DNA from: Cephalotus follicularis
Lineage: Eukaryota; Streptophyta; Magnoliopsida; Oxalidales; Cephalotaceae
Direction: 5' to 3'
Assembly (NCBI GenBank): GCA_001972305.1
Contig: BDDD01000714.1
Coordinates: 172,707-236,706, forward strand
Length of the DNA: 64,000 nucleotides
The notes below the pieces were generated by a model, which made no database searches, was not told where the DNA came from, and saw only the letters and a list, made by a program, of their open reading frames with translations. Of this stretch, positions 22,416 to 35,098 are shown piece after piece. The first letter of the stretch is position 1. Each line of letters opens with the position of its first letter. A program made the translations under genes and the position numbers.

Positions 22416-23410
22416 GGAAGCATAGGATTAGATTCATCAAATATAACATACATTGATTCTTTTACAAGTACAGTTGTTTTATTTAAACCTCTATAACCAC
22501 TACTTATAGTAGAATAGCCAAGAAAAATACCTTCACCAACTTCGGAGTCGAACATACCAAGATGATCTTTTCCATTATTATGGATGAAACATTTACATTC
22601 AAAAGCTTGGGAGTAACCAATGTTAGTCTTTCTCCCCCTCCATAATTCATATGGAGTCTTTTTGATAATTGGCCTTATTGATATATGCTTTAAAATATAG
22701 CAAGAGATATTTATGGATTGGCCCAAAAATATTTTGGCAAACGATTTTCATTTAACATCGTTCTACACGTCTCTTGTAGAGTTCTATTTTTCTTTTCAAC
22801 AACTTCATTTTGTTAAGGTGTTCTTGGGGTGGAGAATTTATGAATAAAACCATTTTCTTTACAAAAATCTTCAAAGAGATGGTTTTCAAATTCTTTTCCT
22901 CTAATAGTTAAAATAGAAGCATCTTTTTCTTTTTGAACAACATTACAAAAATGTGAAAATTCTTTGAAAACTTCACTTTTGTAGGCAAGAAAAATAGTCC
23001 ATGTATACATTGAATACATCAACAATAATCATTGCATATGATTTACCACCTAGACTTCTCACATCTATTGGTCCAAATAAATCAATATGTAAAAGTTTTA
23101 ATGGCCTGGTTGTAGAAATAATATTCTTGCTTTTGAAAGATGCTCTAGTTTGCTTTCCATATTGACAAGCGTCACAAATTTTATCTTTTTTCAAAATTAA
23201 TTTAAGGAAGCCCTTTAACTCGGTCATGTTTTAAAATTTCTGCAAGAATTGTCATACTAACATGACCAAGTCTTCTATGCCATAACCAACTATCATCATT
23301 TATGTGTAAGGCACATAGGCCGATAGGAACAATTTTGGGCATTAGATTGTTAGGGTGTTCAATTTTAAAAATTAGTTCCAAGTCCTCCAAGCAAAGGTTT
23401 TCCCTAATAA
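22412..23410 (-). pseudogene. Copia D integrase remnant
   Basis: Read on the minus strand: the GAG-pre-integrase/zinc region (SWLWHRRLGHVSM, then CDACQYGKQTRASF, the HHCC finger), then the core with HIDLFGPIDVRSLGGKSY (first Asp present). The usual RSDHG-type segment with the second catalytic Asp is missing: the text goes from TIR straight to GKEFEN, consistent with a 9-bp in-frame loss. The Glu segment follows a TAA (NEVVEKKNRT preserved), then the SH3-like end near WRGRKTNIGYSQAFECKCFI. It is spread over at least three frames. The minus-strand tail beyond DESN is tandem repeat, not protein. Confidence 0.85.
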
Positions 23411-23415
23411 CTATG

Positions 23416-25780
23416 TGCAAAACAGTCCTAATAAACACCGAGGATCACTAATTGATACATTCAAATAAACCATAAACCATTCCAAGCATGAAGAGGTGGC
23501 AGGTTGAGCTAGGGTTTCACTAACCCTAGCTTGGCCTACACACTTGCACACCAAGAACCCTAATCCAAAGCTACCAAACCTGTCACCAAGAAAGGCCTTA
23601 GGGTTCCCACATGGAACCCTAAAAGGGTCAGCTAGGGTACCAAACTCTAGCCCCAAAAACGAGCCCAAAAAACACCCACTAAAAGGAAGAAGAAAAAGAG
23701 GTGATTAAGGAACCATTACCTAAGGCCTTTAACTCCTTCTCTTTATGTGCTCCCTCTACACTTTTCCAAGATTTAATATCCTCCAAATATGCTCCAAAAA
23801 ATGGCTGCCCAAGCTTGGAAATGATGAAGGCTAAGTGTTTAAGACCTAAGCTAAAATCACTCTAGGTAAAGGTTAAACACAAGGTGTGAATGACCTCCAC
23901 CTATAATGAATTTTGGGGGTGAGAGAAGGCTTGATTGTTGCTCTACTTTTCTAAGGCTCGAAGCCTTATAAAGTCCTCTAGAAATGTACTTGAAAGTCAT
24001 GGCAAGAAGAGTCGAGAAAGGTAGAGAAGAGAGAGCTCCAACAGGTGAGACCAAAAGAGAGAAAAGTGCGCTATTTTGGAAGTTGTGTGTGATGTTGTGT
24101 GAGACAACCTTTTGTCTATTTTTCTCTCATTTCTTTTGGTCAAACCCGGACATCCAACAAAAGAAACAAGGTTTCCCATGCCTTGTAAGTGCATGCCATA
24201 CATTGTATGGATGTGCCCATGCTTTGTGTCAAGCAACATACCTCATGTAAGAGCTTGAGTGTGAAACACACTAAGACATGTGACTTTTAAATTTGAATTG
24301 TGGGTTTTGCGTGGACTTGGGGAGGCTGAATTGGGGCTTAAACAAAGCCTCAATTTTGTCCCAAATGGCAAGGGTTATGCCAAACCCTAGCCGCCCTAAG
24401 CTCTCTCTCCAAGTTGCTTGTACAACACCCCCGTGTTTACTTGTTCAACACTCAACACTTTGACTATAATATTTTATTATGGTCATGCTTCGAAAAATGT
24501 CCAGTAAATAAAATATTCATTGCAAAGTAACATCTCCCAGATGTTATTCTCTCACTAAATGATATGTTTCCCCGCATATCAACCTATTCCAAAATCAGGT
24601 GGGACCTGAAAGCCCGGTCGGTACCCGGTAAGACGATACATTTCCCAGAACATCCCATGACTCTTGTACGACCATTCTAATAGTCCCCGACTATAAAAAT
24701 AACCCTAGTGTGATACCCCCGTGGATCAAAGTTTCATGCTATTAGTCTTAAGCTAGTTAACCAGTACTTTATCCGGTCATCGATTTGCGAGTAGTGTTAC
24801 CCTCGTCATCCTTGGCTTTGACCGTGGACTAAGGTTTCGATAAATGACAACCCTAGGTAATACCGCGATAACTATAAATCTATGAATACACTGAGACTAT
24901 CAGCAGACCTCCCCGGAAACCCCGTTTCCAGTCTACCTACACCTGGCCAGGATTTTAAGTCTACAACGGTCACAAATATTATAGAGCCGATCACCCTCAA
25001 TACAGGTGTGGCGATCCCATGTTGCACCAACTCGCCCATACACCCATGTATCTCCCACAAGGCCCAAAGACAACCCATTTGCTAGCTCGTGGCTAGAGCT
25101 GGGGAAGGCGAAAATCAAAGCTAAGCGGTTACTACGCGATGCATGTCAGCCGCTCAGGTCTAGGGAAACATCGCAGGTCACATATGGCCTACTAGCCTCC
25201 ATAGGCTATACACTACCGAGACCAATAGGAATCCTGTTGACATTGGTATTGACTATCCAAATAGGTTTCCTATGGTGGGTCGGTTCAGTGAACATGCCTC
25301 TTGGCATGCACCCCGCATCAGATTTAGGGTAAACCCAAGTGGCAATGAGATACTCCACCCTTCACTAAACTCGGGAGAAAGCATAACACCGCAACTCTAT
25401 CTGGTTCAACAATTACCCTAAAAAAATGAACCTACAACTTGGAATGTTTTGTCAGAAGGGAGTAAGGATCTCATTCTCATAACCTCCCAGGCACGAGATC
25501 CAACCCCTCGAACGACAGGGCGCTATATGTGTATTCAGTTGATGTGTTAATCAATCTGATCCATTATGATGGTTTGAGATGAATACATATAGCATTTGCC
25601 ATTGTTATAGGAATGTGCACATAAAACATAAATGGAACTAAGAATGTAGAAATTAAGAGTGCAGTATATATATGCAGCCACCAATTGGCTTGCAAAGATA
25701 CCTCCAACAAAGGAAGTATCATATATATATACTTGTATGCCACCACCTCGTGGCTTGTAGGGACACATTTAATCTAACAT
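23416..25780 (-). mobile_element. Inverted solo Copia LTR inside element D pol (TSD 4/5)
   Basis: On the minus strand it starts TGTTAGATTAAATG at 25780 and ends ATTAGGACTGTTTTGCA at 23416, 2365 bp. Flanking 5-mers on the plus strand are CTATG (23411-23415) and TTATG (25781-25785), a TSD with one mismatch. Pol reads to KCLVS on one side and resumes IRENLCLEDL on the other, confirming the breakpoints. It has no internal coding sequence. It is the complete version of the LTR at 18869-21252 and lies in opposite orientation to it. Confidence 0.88.
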
Positions 25781-25785
25781 TATGG

Positions 25786-26230
25786 ATACTAGACATTTGA
25801 CATTTTGATTTTGTAAATCATTTATATCAATTACATAAACATTGTCATGTCTATATCCAATAAATTTGGTTAATTTGTTATTGATGTCTATTATCTTGCA
25901 ATAATTTTTCTCAAAAAGAACTCTACAATATTTGTCACATAATTGGCTTATGCTCAATAGATTGTCTTTGAGTCCAGCAACATATAAAACATTAGATATG
26001 GATGTGTGATCATTACCTATGGAGCCAAATCCCATGATTTTACCTTTAGCATTGCCTCCAAAACTGGCATCTCCTCCTTGCTTTGGTTTTAAAGTGACCA
26101 GTAAGCTCTTGTCACCAGTCAAAAGCTTTGAACATCCACTATCCAAGTACCATTGTGTCTTCTTGAACAATGACTTCAAACATATCTGCAAAAACAATGT
26201 GAAAGTTTTGTTTGATGTACCCAACAAGTT
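25786..26230 (-). pseudogene. Copia D protease and pre-integrase region
   Basis: Aspartic protease that would release the Gag and Pol proteins. The active-site triplet is present: WYLDSGCS (DSG), followed by KLLTGDKS where related elements usually have RHMTGDKS. Downstream FGSIGNDHTS, LYVAGLKDNLLSISQLCDK and YVIDINDL are the conserved segments leading to the pre-integrase domain. The frame is cut by the solo LTR after KCLVS. One substitution-level change apart, this stretch looks less decayed than the rest of the element. Confidence 0.85.
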
Positions 26231-26239
26231 TTAGGTCCT

Positions 26240-27832
26240 TGAGGGTTAGTAACAATGGTTCCTTTTGGAACCCAAATTTTCCTAATTCTAACCATTTTTG
26301 AACTAGACAAAGCATTGTTCTTATAAAAACAAGATGACGAAATATGTCCATTTTTGCCACAGTAGTTACAGGTGACATTAGCATTTTTCTTCTTAATAAC
26401 TTCTTTTTTAAGATTTTCTTTTTCAATTTTTTTTCTTTCTTTCAAAGAAGTTTTGAGAATGTTTGACATTGTTCATTTCATCATAGCCTAACCCGACTTT
26501 TTCAAACACACATATTTGCAAACTTAAAAGTGTTTCTAACTTTTTGCTAGTATTAGAAAAATTAGAAAATGTTTTCTTTAAAGCATCTACTTCAATTTTA
26601 AGACTTTCATTTTTTTTCTAATATACGCATTTTATCCTCTTTGGATTCATCTTCATTAACCATAGTAGGAGTAGTCGTTTTTAATGTCATGTTTTCAATA
26701 GTTAAGGATTTGACCTTTTTCTTTAAAGAAGAGATAATAGAACTATATGTTTCTACTATTACTATGAATTCATCGCTTACCTCTACATTGTCTTCCTCCT
26801 CCTCTATGGCCATCAATGCCAATTGTGCAACTTCTTCTTGTGTCTCCTCATCAGAGCTTGAGTCGTCACTATCTTCCCAAGTTCCAAGTAAGGCTTTCTT
26901 CTTTATTTGCTCTTTCTTTTTAAGCCTTGGGCAATCACTCTTGAAGTGCCCCGGTTTATTGCATTTGTAGCAAATAATTTCTTCATGCTTGCTTGTTTCT
27001 CCTTTTTGAGGATTAGACTTCTTGTATGGTTTGCCTCCAAGCTTGTTTTTGTTTGCAAGGAACCTTTTGAACTTCCTTGTGATAAAGGTAAGCTCTTCAT
27101 CACTATCATCTTCAGTTTCTTCACTTATGGAAGACTTTAGTGCTACCACTTTCTTCTTTCTTTTCTCTTTCTTTTCATCATCATCATTTTTCTTGATGGA
27201 GAGTTCATAAGTCATCAATGACCCCAGGAGGTCCTCCAATGGAAGAGTATTGAGGACTTTGGATTCCTCAATAGCAGTTACCTTTTGCATCCATACTCTT
27301 GGTAGACACCTAAGAATTTCTCACCATTTCACTGTTAGTATATTTTTTATCAAGTGCTTGTAAAGCATTTGTAATATTTGTGAATCTAGTGAACATGGTT
27401 TTTATATATTCATTTTCATGCATGGTAAATATTTCATATTCATGTACAAGCATGCTAATTTTAGCCTCTTAACTTGATTGATACCCTCATAGGTTACCTC
27501 AAGTCTATCCCATATTTCCTTATCCGAAATGCATGAAGATACTCTATTAAACTTATTAGAGTTAATAGCACAAATTATAATATGTTTAGCTTTAGCATTC
27601 ATTTGTTCTCTTTTCCTATCTTCAACATTATATCTAGTTCTAGATTTAGAAATGATTTCACCACTTTCATTTGTGGTGGTAGGCAAATTTGGACCATCAA
27701 AATTAGGTTCCGAAGATTGTAATCCAAAGATTGTATGAAAATAGTCATTGTAGCCTTCAAATGGCTATAGTTGTTGCCTTCAAAAAATGGTGGCTTGGAG
27801 ATGTTTTGACTTTCACCGATATTCATATTCAT
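26240..27832 (-). pseudogene. Copia D gag with two zinc knuckles
   Basis: Start ATG at 27832 (MNMNIGESQNISKPPFFEG), the usual Gag N-terminus of SIRE-like Copia elements, about 50 bp from the primer binding site. A gag domain follows (KEIWDRLEVTYEG), with frameshifts around 27600-27690 and 27290-27400. The nucleocapsid part (27290-26607) has a Lys/Glu-rich run, a CCHC knuckle CYKCNKPGHFKSDC, an acidic Asp/Ser stretch and a coiled-coil-like segment (LKKKVKSLTIENMTLK). A second knuckle, CNYCGKNGHISSSC, is at about 26330-26370, then IWVPKGT. The two-knuckle layout matches the gag of the SIRE-type element at 38371-42752. Confidence 0.85.
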
Positions 27833-27880
27833 GGAGATTATGGATCTTTAAAACTCTAACAATTAAGAATAGTAAGTTTA

Positions 27881-27895
27881 CTCTCTCTGATACCA
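27881..27895 (-). other. Primer binding site of Copia D (initiator tRNA-Met type)
   Basis: On the minus strand TGGTATCAGAGAGAG follows the LTR end (...TTACTTTCA) after two bases. TGGTATCAGAGC is the standard site for priming by the 3' end of initiator tRNA-Met in Copia elements; the last bases differ here. Confidence 0.85.
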
Positions 27896-27897
27896 AT

Positions 27898-28761
27898 TGA
27901 AAGTAATACAAGAGGGGGGGTGAATTGTAGTGTGTGTGAAATAATGAACTTTTTTGAAATATGAATATGCAAATGATAAGTTAAAGATAGAATGCTAAAA
28001 AAAACTCAAGCAATTCAAATATAATAAGTAAATAACTTGAATTGAAAATAAATAGAGTATAAGAGTTTAGAGATTGCAAACACAGTTCATAGTGGTTCGG
28101 CTAAACTCTTTCCTACGTCCACCTTTTCCAAGACCTCCTTGAGATTCCACTATAATAAATCTTGAATACAAACTCCGAATTTCCTTACAGGAACAATTCG
28201 ATGCACCTTACAACTTTCATGATTTAACTCAATCACATACACTCTCTAGCCAAAGTGTAATAAGGGTTCACTCCCATTGATAATCAAAGTAACACAAGGT
28301 TGTTTGGTGATTTTGTATAACCTCTATAAGGTTAGATATTGACTGAATAAGCTCACTTACAACCACTCAAGATAAAAGAATGAAAACTTGTTAAAGCCTT
28401 GAGAGAATTTTGCTATGAAAGATTTGAATGCTTGGTAGTTGACAATTCTTGTGATTGTTGTGTATTGTTGTGTCTTTCAACTGATTGAAGCCTCCAATTT
28501 AATTTGGCCTTTAATTCAGTGTTGATAAGATTGACTAGATTGCAATCCCGCGCCCAAAGCGCCACCGGTTTTGATCTAAGCGTCGACACTTATATGTTAC
28601 CGTTACGCCTTAATTTGAATCTTCCCGTTTAACCTTCGTCAGTTTTGCCTCTTCATGTCTAAGCTTAGCAAAGTGCTAACTCTTTCAATAAAGTATCGTC
28701 GATCAGTGCGCCATATTCAATCTTGAGTTCTTAACCGTTGAAGATTTGTGTACATTGTCTG
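27898..28761 (-). mobile_element. Copia D 5' LTR, portion next to the internal region
   Basis: It ends at the primer binding site side with CA (minus strand) at 27898. The rest of the LTR lies at 35099-35508, beyond a solo Gypsy LTR. It contains GCGTCGACAC and related units near 28585. The plus-strand G-run at 27914-27921 is close to the LTR end. Confidence 0.75.
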
Positions 28762-28914
28762 TGTAATAACCGCAAATTTCAATTAACATATATTGTATGC
28801 TTAATGAATAAATATACATTGATTTGAAATTTAATGCTTGATTGTCCAATTATTTTAGTCAATTGTTATTATTGCATTTAGTGAAGCTTGGAAGAAGCTA
28901 AAATCTGACGCGTA

Positions 28915-30075
28915 GACATCGACGCCAATAAAAGACATTGATGCCTTCAGCTAGGCAAGTATTTTTAATACGTGTTGATTAAAAGAGAAAATAACACGTA
29001 AACATTGACGCCAAAGTAAGACGTCGACGCCTTGAGTCCAGACGAGTAATTGATACATGTTGATTGAAAATGGATGAACGGCATGAGTGTCCTTCAATCT
29101 GGACTGGTGTAATGCTCGTGTCAAATGCAAAAGGAACGTGTCAAACACTGAAGAATCCGATTGCATGAGATGCCAGTTGCCAACTGCAGAGGAAGCTTAG
29201 TGTCCTGAGCTCCTGTAACATGCAAGCTAAGAGGAACAAAACAACTGTGAATTAATGGAGTTAGAGAGAGAAGAGAAAAGGTTGGAGTTCTGAGTTAGAG
29301 GATTCACTAAGCTACTGAGACGAATCCTCTATATCAGCTATTGTGTAAGTTGATTCGAGTGATAGAAATCTTATAAACAAAGAGAGAAACAATCCCTGCT
29401 GTACTGAGTTCATGCAAAAGAAGGGTGTTCAAGGTTGGACTTGAAGCTTGGACTGTTGGTAAGCTTATGGTCAAATTCAATAGCTCGTGTTATGGTTAAT
29501 CAGTCTAGATGTGTGTATATATACTGATTCTGTACATGCTATTGATATGCAAAGGGGTAGATTCTGTTGAATCACAAGTGACCAGACTGTTGGATAGTGG
29601 AACAATACAGAGAAGAATCAATCCAAATTGATTGTGGGATAGCTACTGAGATAGGATTATGACATGTTTATGAATATATAACATGCATATCATGTAAGGA
29701 TGGTGTATATATGCTTGCATGTTGTTATTTGAACTGTTGAATTCATGCTTGCTTGGATTGGTTATGGACTGCATATTCTGCATGTTGATTTTCGTTAACA
29801 CCAATAGATACATGTTAACACCTTACTGATATAGTCGACAGTTTACCTGTTTGAGTTTAATTCTCATCGACGTCAAGGAAAGATAACGTTGATTTTTAAA
29901 GCTACTGTCTTAGAAAAAGTCAACGCCAAGAGGTAACGTTGACGTGTAAGGCTCCTACCTTAACGCATCAACGCTAAAAGACATGTTAACGCGTAACGTT
30001 CCTACCTTAACGCGTTGATGCCCAATGGTAATGTTGACGCCTATATACACGTCGACGCTTAAATTACAAGTTGAT
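28915..30075 (+). repeat. Degenerate CGTCGACG repeats in two groups
   Basis: Group one (28915-29035) has ACATCGACGCC, ACATTGATGCC, ACATTGACGCC and ACGTCGACGCC. Group two (29862-30075) has about ten units, mostly decayed (ACGTTGACG, GCATCAACGC, GCGTTGATGCC), with ACGTCGACGCTT at 30051. The consensus orientation ends in GCC/GCTT. Confidence 0.7.
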
Positions 30076-32734
30076 GTCATACTAAACCAGTGTATGTTTT
30101 ATCCTGTTTATGCTTGATTCATGAGCTTGACTGAATTGCTGTTATGCATTGCATATCATGAAAACAACTGTTTACTGTTTTCAAGGATTGTTTACTGTTT
30201 TCAAGGACTGGGTGCTATATGCACAACGGAATATTTTAAATTACTGTTATTTTTGTTCTCCAAGAGAACCTACTGAAAGTGAAACTGTTATTTTGTTCCC
30301 AAGAGAACCTACTAAAAGTGTTACTGTTATTTTTTTCTCTAAATGAGAACCACTGATACTGTTTATTGTTTTACTATTTCCTGTACAAAAGAGATCAACT
30401 GTTTTATTACATTATATATGTAATACACTGTATTGATTGTGATTGTTAATTTTTGTTAGTCTAGTGATCGGAGTGTATCACTGGCTACGGAGGTGAGCCT
30501 ATGTGACAGGAGTGTTGTGTAACACCCCCGGTTCGGATCAGGATGTCACCCCCGATTCAGAACCGGAAATGTCACGCTAAACCGAACTAATCGAAACATA
30601 TCAGAGTAATCTAAACCTATGTCATTAAAACAGTAATAAAGTCTCCAATTAAACTGATAAAAGAAAGAGTGTCAGATTCAAAACTTAAATTCTGCTTATA
30701 ATAAATTTTGTCTCCAAATTAATACGTGATGGTCTAAACATAATCTGATAACATAACTACAACTGAAATTCATAGTCCTAAAAAACATAGCATTACTAAA
30801 AGAATTTAACTCAATAAAATCCTCAAGTCATTGGTTGCTCTCTTATCACACTTGTCCCCAAAGCTCCAGCTAACCTGCCGCATGGAAACAAAAAAAAACG
30901 CGGCTGAGCAAACCTCAGTACAGATATAGAATAATAAAACAGTACGAAACAGAACAGATTACGTAATAAATCAATTCCCAAAATCATAACAGTTACGAGA
31001 CGAAACCAAATAAAACAGTTGTGAATCAAACCAAATACGAAACAGAACAATGTCCGATACATAACAGTATTCAAAACTTCATAATACGAAATAAAACATA
31101 TTATGAAACAAAACAAATTACGAAACTATTTACGAAATGGAACAATACAAATCTTTTCAAAAGCAGAACGATTCATAACTAAACCAGTTTATGCAATTCA
31201 AAAGATGCTCATGTCAAATCATATATATATAGATTCACAATTCAGCATAAAGTGAAAGATATATATCAAAGCATATCAGTTTCCAAAACTTTTCTTAAAT
31301 CCATGTCTTATACTGAGAGATGCAATATCGAATTAAATACACACATATATGCAAGGGATCCTGCAGAATCCACTTGCCAAACGGAATGACGTGTACGGCA
31401 CTACACAATCAATTCCAATACTGAATCTTATCTTACAATAACTAGAGTATACTCATACGCCTCAAAAGGATCCATATCCTACCCTCAGGATACATATTTA
31501 AAGGAGACGTCGTAGACTAATCACACTGCTACGGAAGTGTCATGCCCCCGTGTCAGGCCTACGACATGCCTATGATACCTCCATCGGTAGGAAACAATAT
31601 ATTCTCAGTATTTCAAAATTAATGATTTATCAAAATCATTTCCAAATATTGGTTTACTCACAAAACCAAATCATATCTTAAAAATTTGCATACTTTCGTA
31701 ATTGAAAATCATGCTCGTAATCCGTATCATAAAAATTTAGCATACTTTCTTAGGTGAAAATCATGTTGAATTTGTAAAATCAGTAATATTTAACTTTACG
31801 CCAAAAAGTAATAAAACATATTTTATCATGTCGAAACATATCTGTCAAAATGAAAAATCCTTGAGAAAAATATATCTTAATTCATTTCAATAAAATCATA
31901 GGATAAGACCCAAAAATGAATAAATCCGGACATTTACAAAATTAAAATTCAAGGAAAGAAAATTCGTAAGGAAGTTGGAATCATTTTCATAAATATCGAA
32001 AGAATAGACCAAAAATGAGAAACTCGTACATTTTCACATTCAGGAACCAACTCATTTAATTTTCACAATAAAAGAGATATTCGTACAAAATTTTCGTAAA
32101 CGAATCATAACTCAATTTTATAAAGTCAGGAATATTTAATTTCAAAAATATTAGAGCTGGCTTTATTTTAAAAAATTGGTAAATATAAAGGAATATCGAA
32201 AACCCCTACATAGATTAAAGATCTAAATTTGAATAAAATCATGAGAAAAATCATAGAAACATAAAATGATTTACTTAATAAACAAAAGGAGTATACCAAA
32301 GAACGATGTATCCATACTTTGTTCATGAAAGTATAAGACTGAATTTATTTAGATAAAACCGAACAAGATATCCAAGAATGAAGAATAATCCGTACATTAA
32401 TCATAAAAGTGAAACTGGATTGTTTTAATAAAATCAGATAGCCAATGAACGATAGAAATCCGTACATATGCATTAGGCAATAAAACATGTTTTATTCAAT
32501 CAAAAACCGATCGATGATAACCAAGAAAGGAGATCCATACCAAATACAGAATTTGAAATTATCTCAAATAAAATCAGAAAGATAGCCAAGAAAGAAGGAC
32601 ATCCGTACCTTACGTAAACACCAAAATTATCCTCAAGAGAAAATCAAACAACCCTACGCAGCACTTCCGTTGGTACAGGTATCTAAAAGATATAAAAACA
32701 ACAATTCAAAAATAAGAAATTAGAAATCCTTGCG

Positions 32735-32985
32735 AAAGCGCCAGCGCTTTATCTAGAACAAAGCCGTAAGCGTCGACTCTTTGTAGCATAAGCGTCAACG
32801 TTTATCAGGACACAGGCGACGTTTAAACATTTTAAAAACTCAAACTTGAGGACAAAACGTCGACGCTTTACAGAAATAAAGCAGGATGGCGTCAACGCTT
32901 TACATAAACAAAACAGGATTATGCATAATTGTGGGAAGGCGTCGGCACTTTGATGAAACAAAGGGGAAGAGCGTCGGCGCTTTAC
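32735..32985 (-). repeat. GCGTCGACGC-type cluster in the solo LTR
   Basis: Units include AAAGCGCCAGCGCTTT, AAGCGTCGACTCTT, AAGCGTCAACGTTT, AACGTCGACGCTTT, GGCGTCAACGCTTT, GGCGTCGGCACTTT and GAGCGTCGGCGCTTT. The AAA...TTT flanks make most units longer near-palindromes. Confidence 0.75.
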
Positions 32986-33109
32986 ATGAGTTTAAGTGTG
33001 CTTACAGCGATAGACGTATATTGAAGAAAGTGAGGATTAAAACATTGCATTTGTGAGTAGACCACTATAACACTGCACCCATTAACAGGGCATGCACAAC
33101 ACACACCGG

Positions 33110-33580
33110 CTGCACTTAACTCACACACACACAATACACACTGCCTACACACTACCAAACACACAGACTCATATAACTCTGCACCCTGTACACACACACA
33201 CTTACTGCATGCAAATCACTCCGGCTGCACACAACACATGCACTCACTGCTCACAACACATACACACACGCACGGCCACACAACACACACAGCACACATA
33301 TGCATATTACACGCAAAACACACACTGTACACATACACATATTACATGCAACACACACTGCACGCATGCACATACTACATGCAACACACACACATCCGCA
33401 CTACACGCACAAAAATAGCATTTACTCTGCTTTCACAACACAGACTGCCTACCCAACACACACACACCACATACACAGCACATACAACATGCAAAACACA
33501 CCCAACACGCACACAACACATGCATAACACATACTCTATTTTCATAGCACATACACACAACCAACACACACACACATGCA
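33110..33580 (+). repeat. CA-rich simple-sequence region
   Basis: About 470 bp dominated by ACACAC runs interspersed with CTGC/ATGC words (e.g. CACACACTGCACGCATGC). It is part of the solo LTR 30518-34427 and is responsible for spurious His/Thr-rich ORFs. Confidence 0.85.
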
Positions 33581-33858
33581 GGACGATCCTAGTGCCGAGC
33601 ATGAACCAAGGTGATGGATTTGTGGGCAACAACGGTGTCAACACAACCAGCTACACCAACCATTACATGATGATGATGGAAACAACATGGAATATAGGAA
33701 AACAGGGGAGAACATGCAGGCATATGCAAACGGTGGCTTAAGGAAAGTGACGGTTCAAAGTTCCATATCAAAGCAGGACAAAGAACGAACCTGGATGAAG
33801 CCAACCCGAAGGAGAAACGCAGAGGATTCCAAGACTTGCAGTGACTGGTTGGCTCCAA

Positions 33859-33883
33859 GCAAGAGAGAGAGAGAGAGAGGGAT

Positions 33884-33925
<42 letters not shown>

Positions 33926-33946
33926 AAAAAAAAAAAAAGAAATAGA
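33859..33946 (+). repeat. GA microsatellite and A-run
   Basis: (GA)n of about 35 units with few interruptions, followed by a 14-A run. It sits near the leader end of the same solo LTR. A GA-rich stretch occupies a comparable place at 7780-8000. Confidence 0.85.
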
Positions 33947-35098
33947 GTAATGCATGGGAGAGGGATTTTCGGCAGAGAGGGCGCTTGACGCGGGAGAGAG
34001 TAAGTGAGAGTTTGGGAGAGAAACCAAAATTGGGAAGGGAGAGATTAAGGGAGATAGGGTGGCGAAAATAAGGGGAAAATAACAAAGGAATAAACTTTTC
34101 CTTTTTAAATTGATTTTGCATAATTTGGTTTTTAAAACAAAAGGGACAATTCCCTTTTTAAAAAGATTTTCTTCTTAAAATGCATAATTTCGCTTTTCTA
34201 AAATAAAAGTGATAAATGGCTTTTAAAAAAAAATATTTTCTTTAACCATTTACTAAAAATATTCATTGGTCAAAGTCAAAATTAAATTAGCCCAAATCAG
34301 AATAAAATAAATCAAAATTTTGGGTAATTCATATCTAAAACAAGTAGGCAGCTCACAAAAATAAAATTAAAAAGGGTCCAAATTAAAATAAAATATTATA
34401 AAATAAATTTTAAAAACGGGTATTACATGTTGGCTAGAGCTTATACACCATATTGATCTACATTGTAGACTGCGACTGTTAGCTGCCCGCTAAATACCGG
34501 CAGTACTGTTTACCTTTTCTGCCATCATCGGAGTGCATGGTGGTAGTTAGGTGGTGCGCAGTTTGTGCTAGGAGTTAGCAACATGTGACACCCACTACTG
34601 GTCTTCGGACAACTGACTGTTTGTACCCTTGTGCGGTATGAGTGATACTTGACTGTTTGTAGCCACTTGGCATGGTTGCATATATATATTGACTTATATA
34701 TATACTGTTTTAAAATATAAACTGTCATGCATGATTACATTCATATATTCATCTTCATGCATACTTCCTACTTAGCCAAGTGAGGATAAAAGCTAATACT
34801 TAACGAAGGAAGTGGAGACTTGCTGCTAAAGCTTCTAGCCGAAGGCTTCTACTTTAAGGTTGTTATGTTGTACTGTAATAAAGTCATACTCCGTTGTTAT
34901 ATTTACATTTACGATATGTATTATATAACATGTACTGTATTAAGCTTAAGCACGTAGTATGGGCTGTATGTGTATGCTAAATTTTATACAATCCAGTATG
35001 AATGAATGCTTCGGCAAAAGTTTTAAATTTTGGATTATTGTTAAATACTGGATTAACTTATAACCATGTGTTAAGTGAAAATGGGGTGTGACAGTCCG

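Larger units (their letters stand above)
30518..34427 (-). mobile_element. Solo Gypsy LTR (Tekay/Del family), TSD TGTTG
   Basis: Plus-strand ends are TGTAACACCCCCGG (30518) and AACGGGTATTACA (34427). It is flanked by perfect TGTTG at 30513-30517 and 34428-34432. Orientation is minus: it carries the complement of the CCATGCGG-AGGTT segment (30876-30890) seen in the E LTRs. At 3.9 kb it is longer than its relatives, because of a CA-rich stretch and a GA repeat near its left half. No coding sequence; the ORF-like stretches at 33092-34121 are simple-sequence artefacts. Confidence 0.92.
28762..35093 (+). mobile_element. Solo Gypsy LTR in the Copia D LTR, itself interrupted
   Basis: It starts TGTAATAACCGC and ends GGGGTGTGACA. 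Flanking 5-mers are GTCTG (28757-28761) and GTCCG (35094-35098), a TSD with one mismatch. Without the nested LTR (30518-34427) it is about 2.4 kb. It shares termini (GGGTGTGACA) and the region around CTTAGCCAAGTGAGGA (34774) with the solo LTR at 38586-41888, which is inverted, so they are one family. Degenerate CGTCGACG units lie at 28915-29035 and 29862-30075. No coding sequence. Confidence 0.88.

Noticed and set aside
22244-22430. C-terminal extension of the Copia D integrase with periodic Ser/Pro
   Set aside because: It is translation of the 18-bp tandem repeat beyond the truncation point.
33092-33741. His/Thr-rich ORFs
   Set aside because: Direct translation of the CA-rich simple sequence in a solo LTR.
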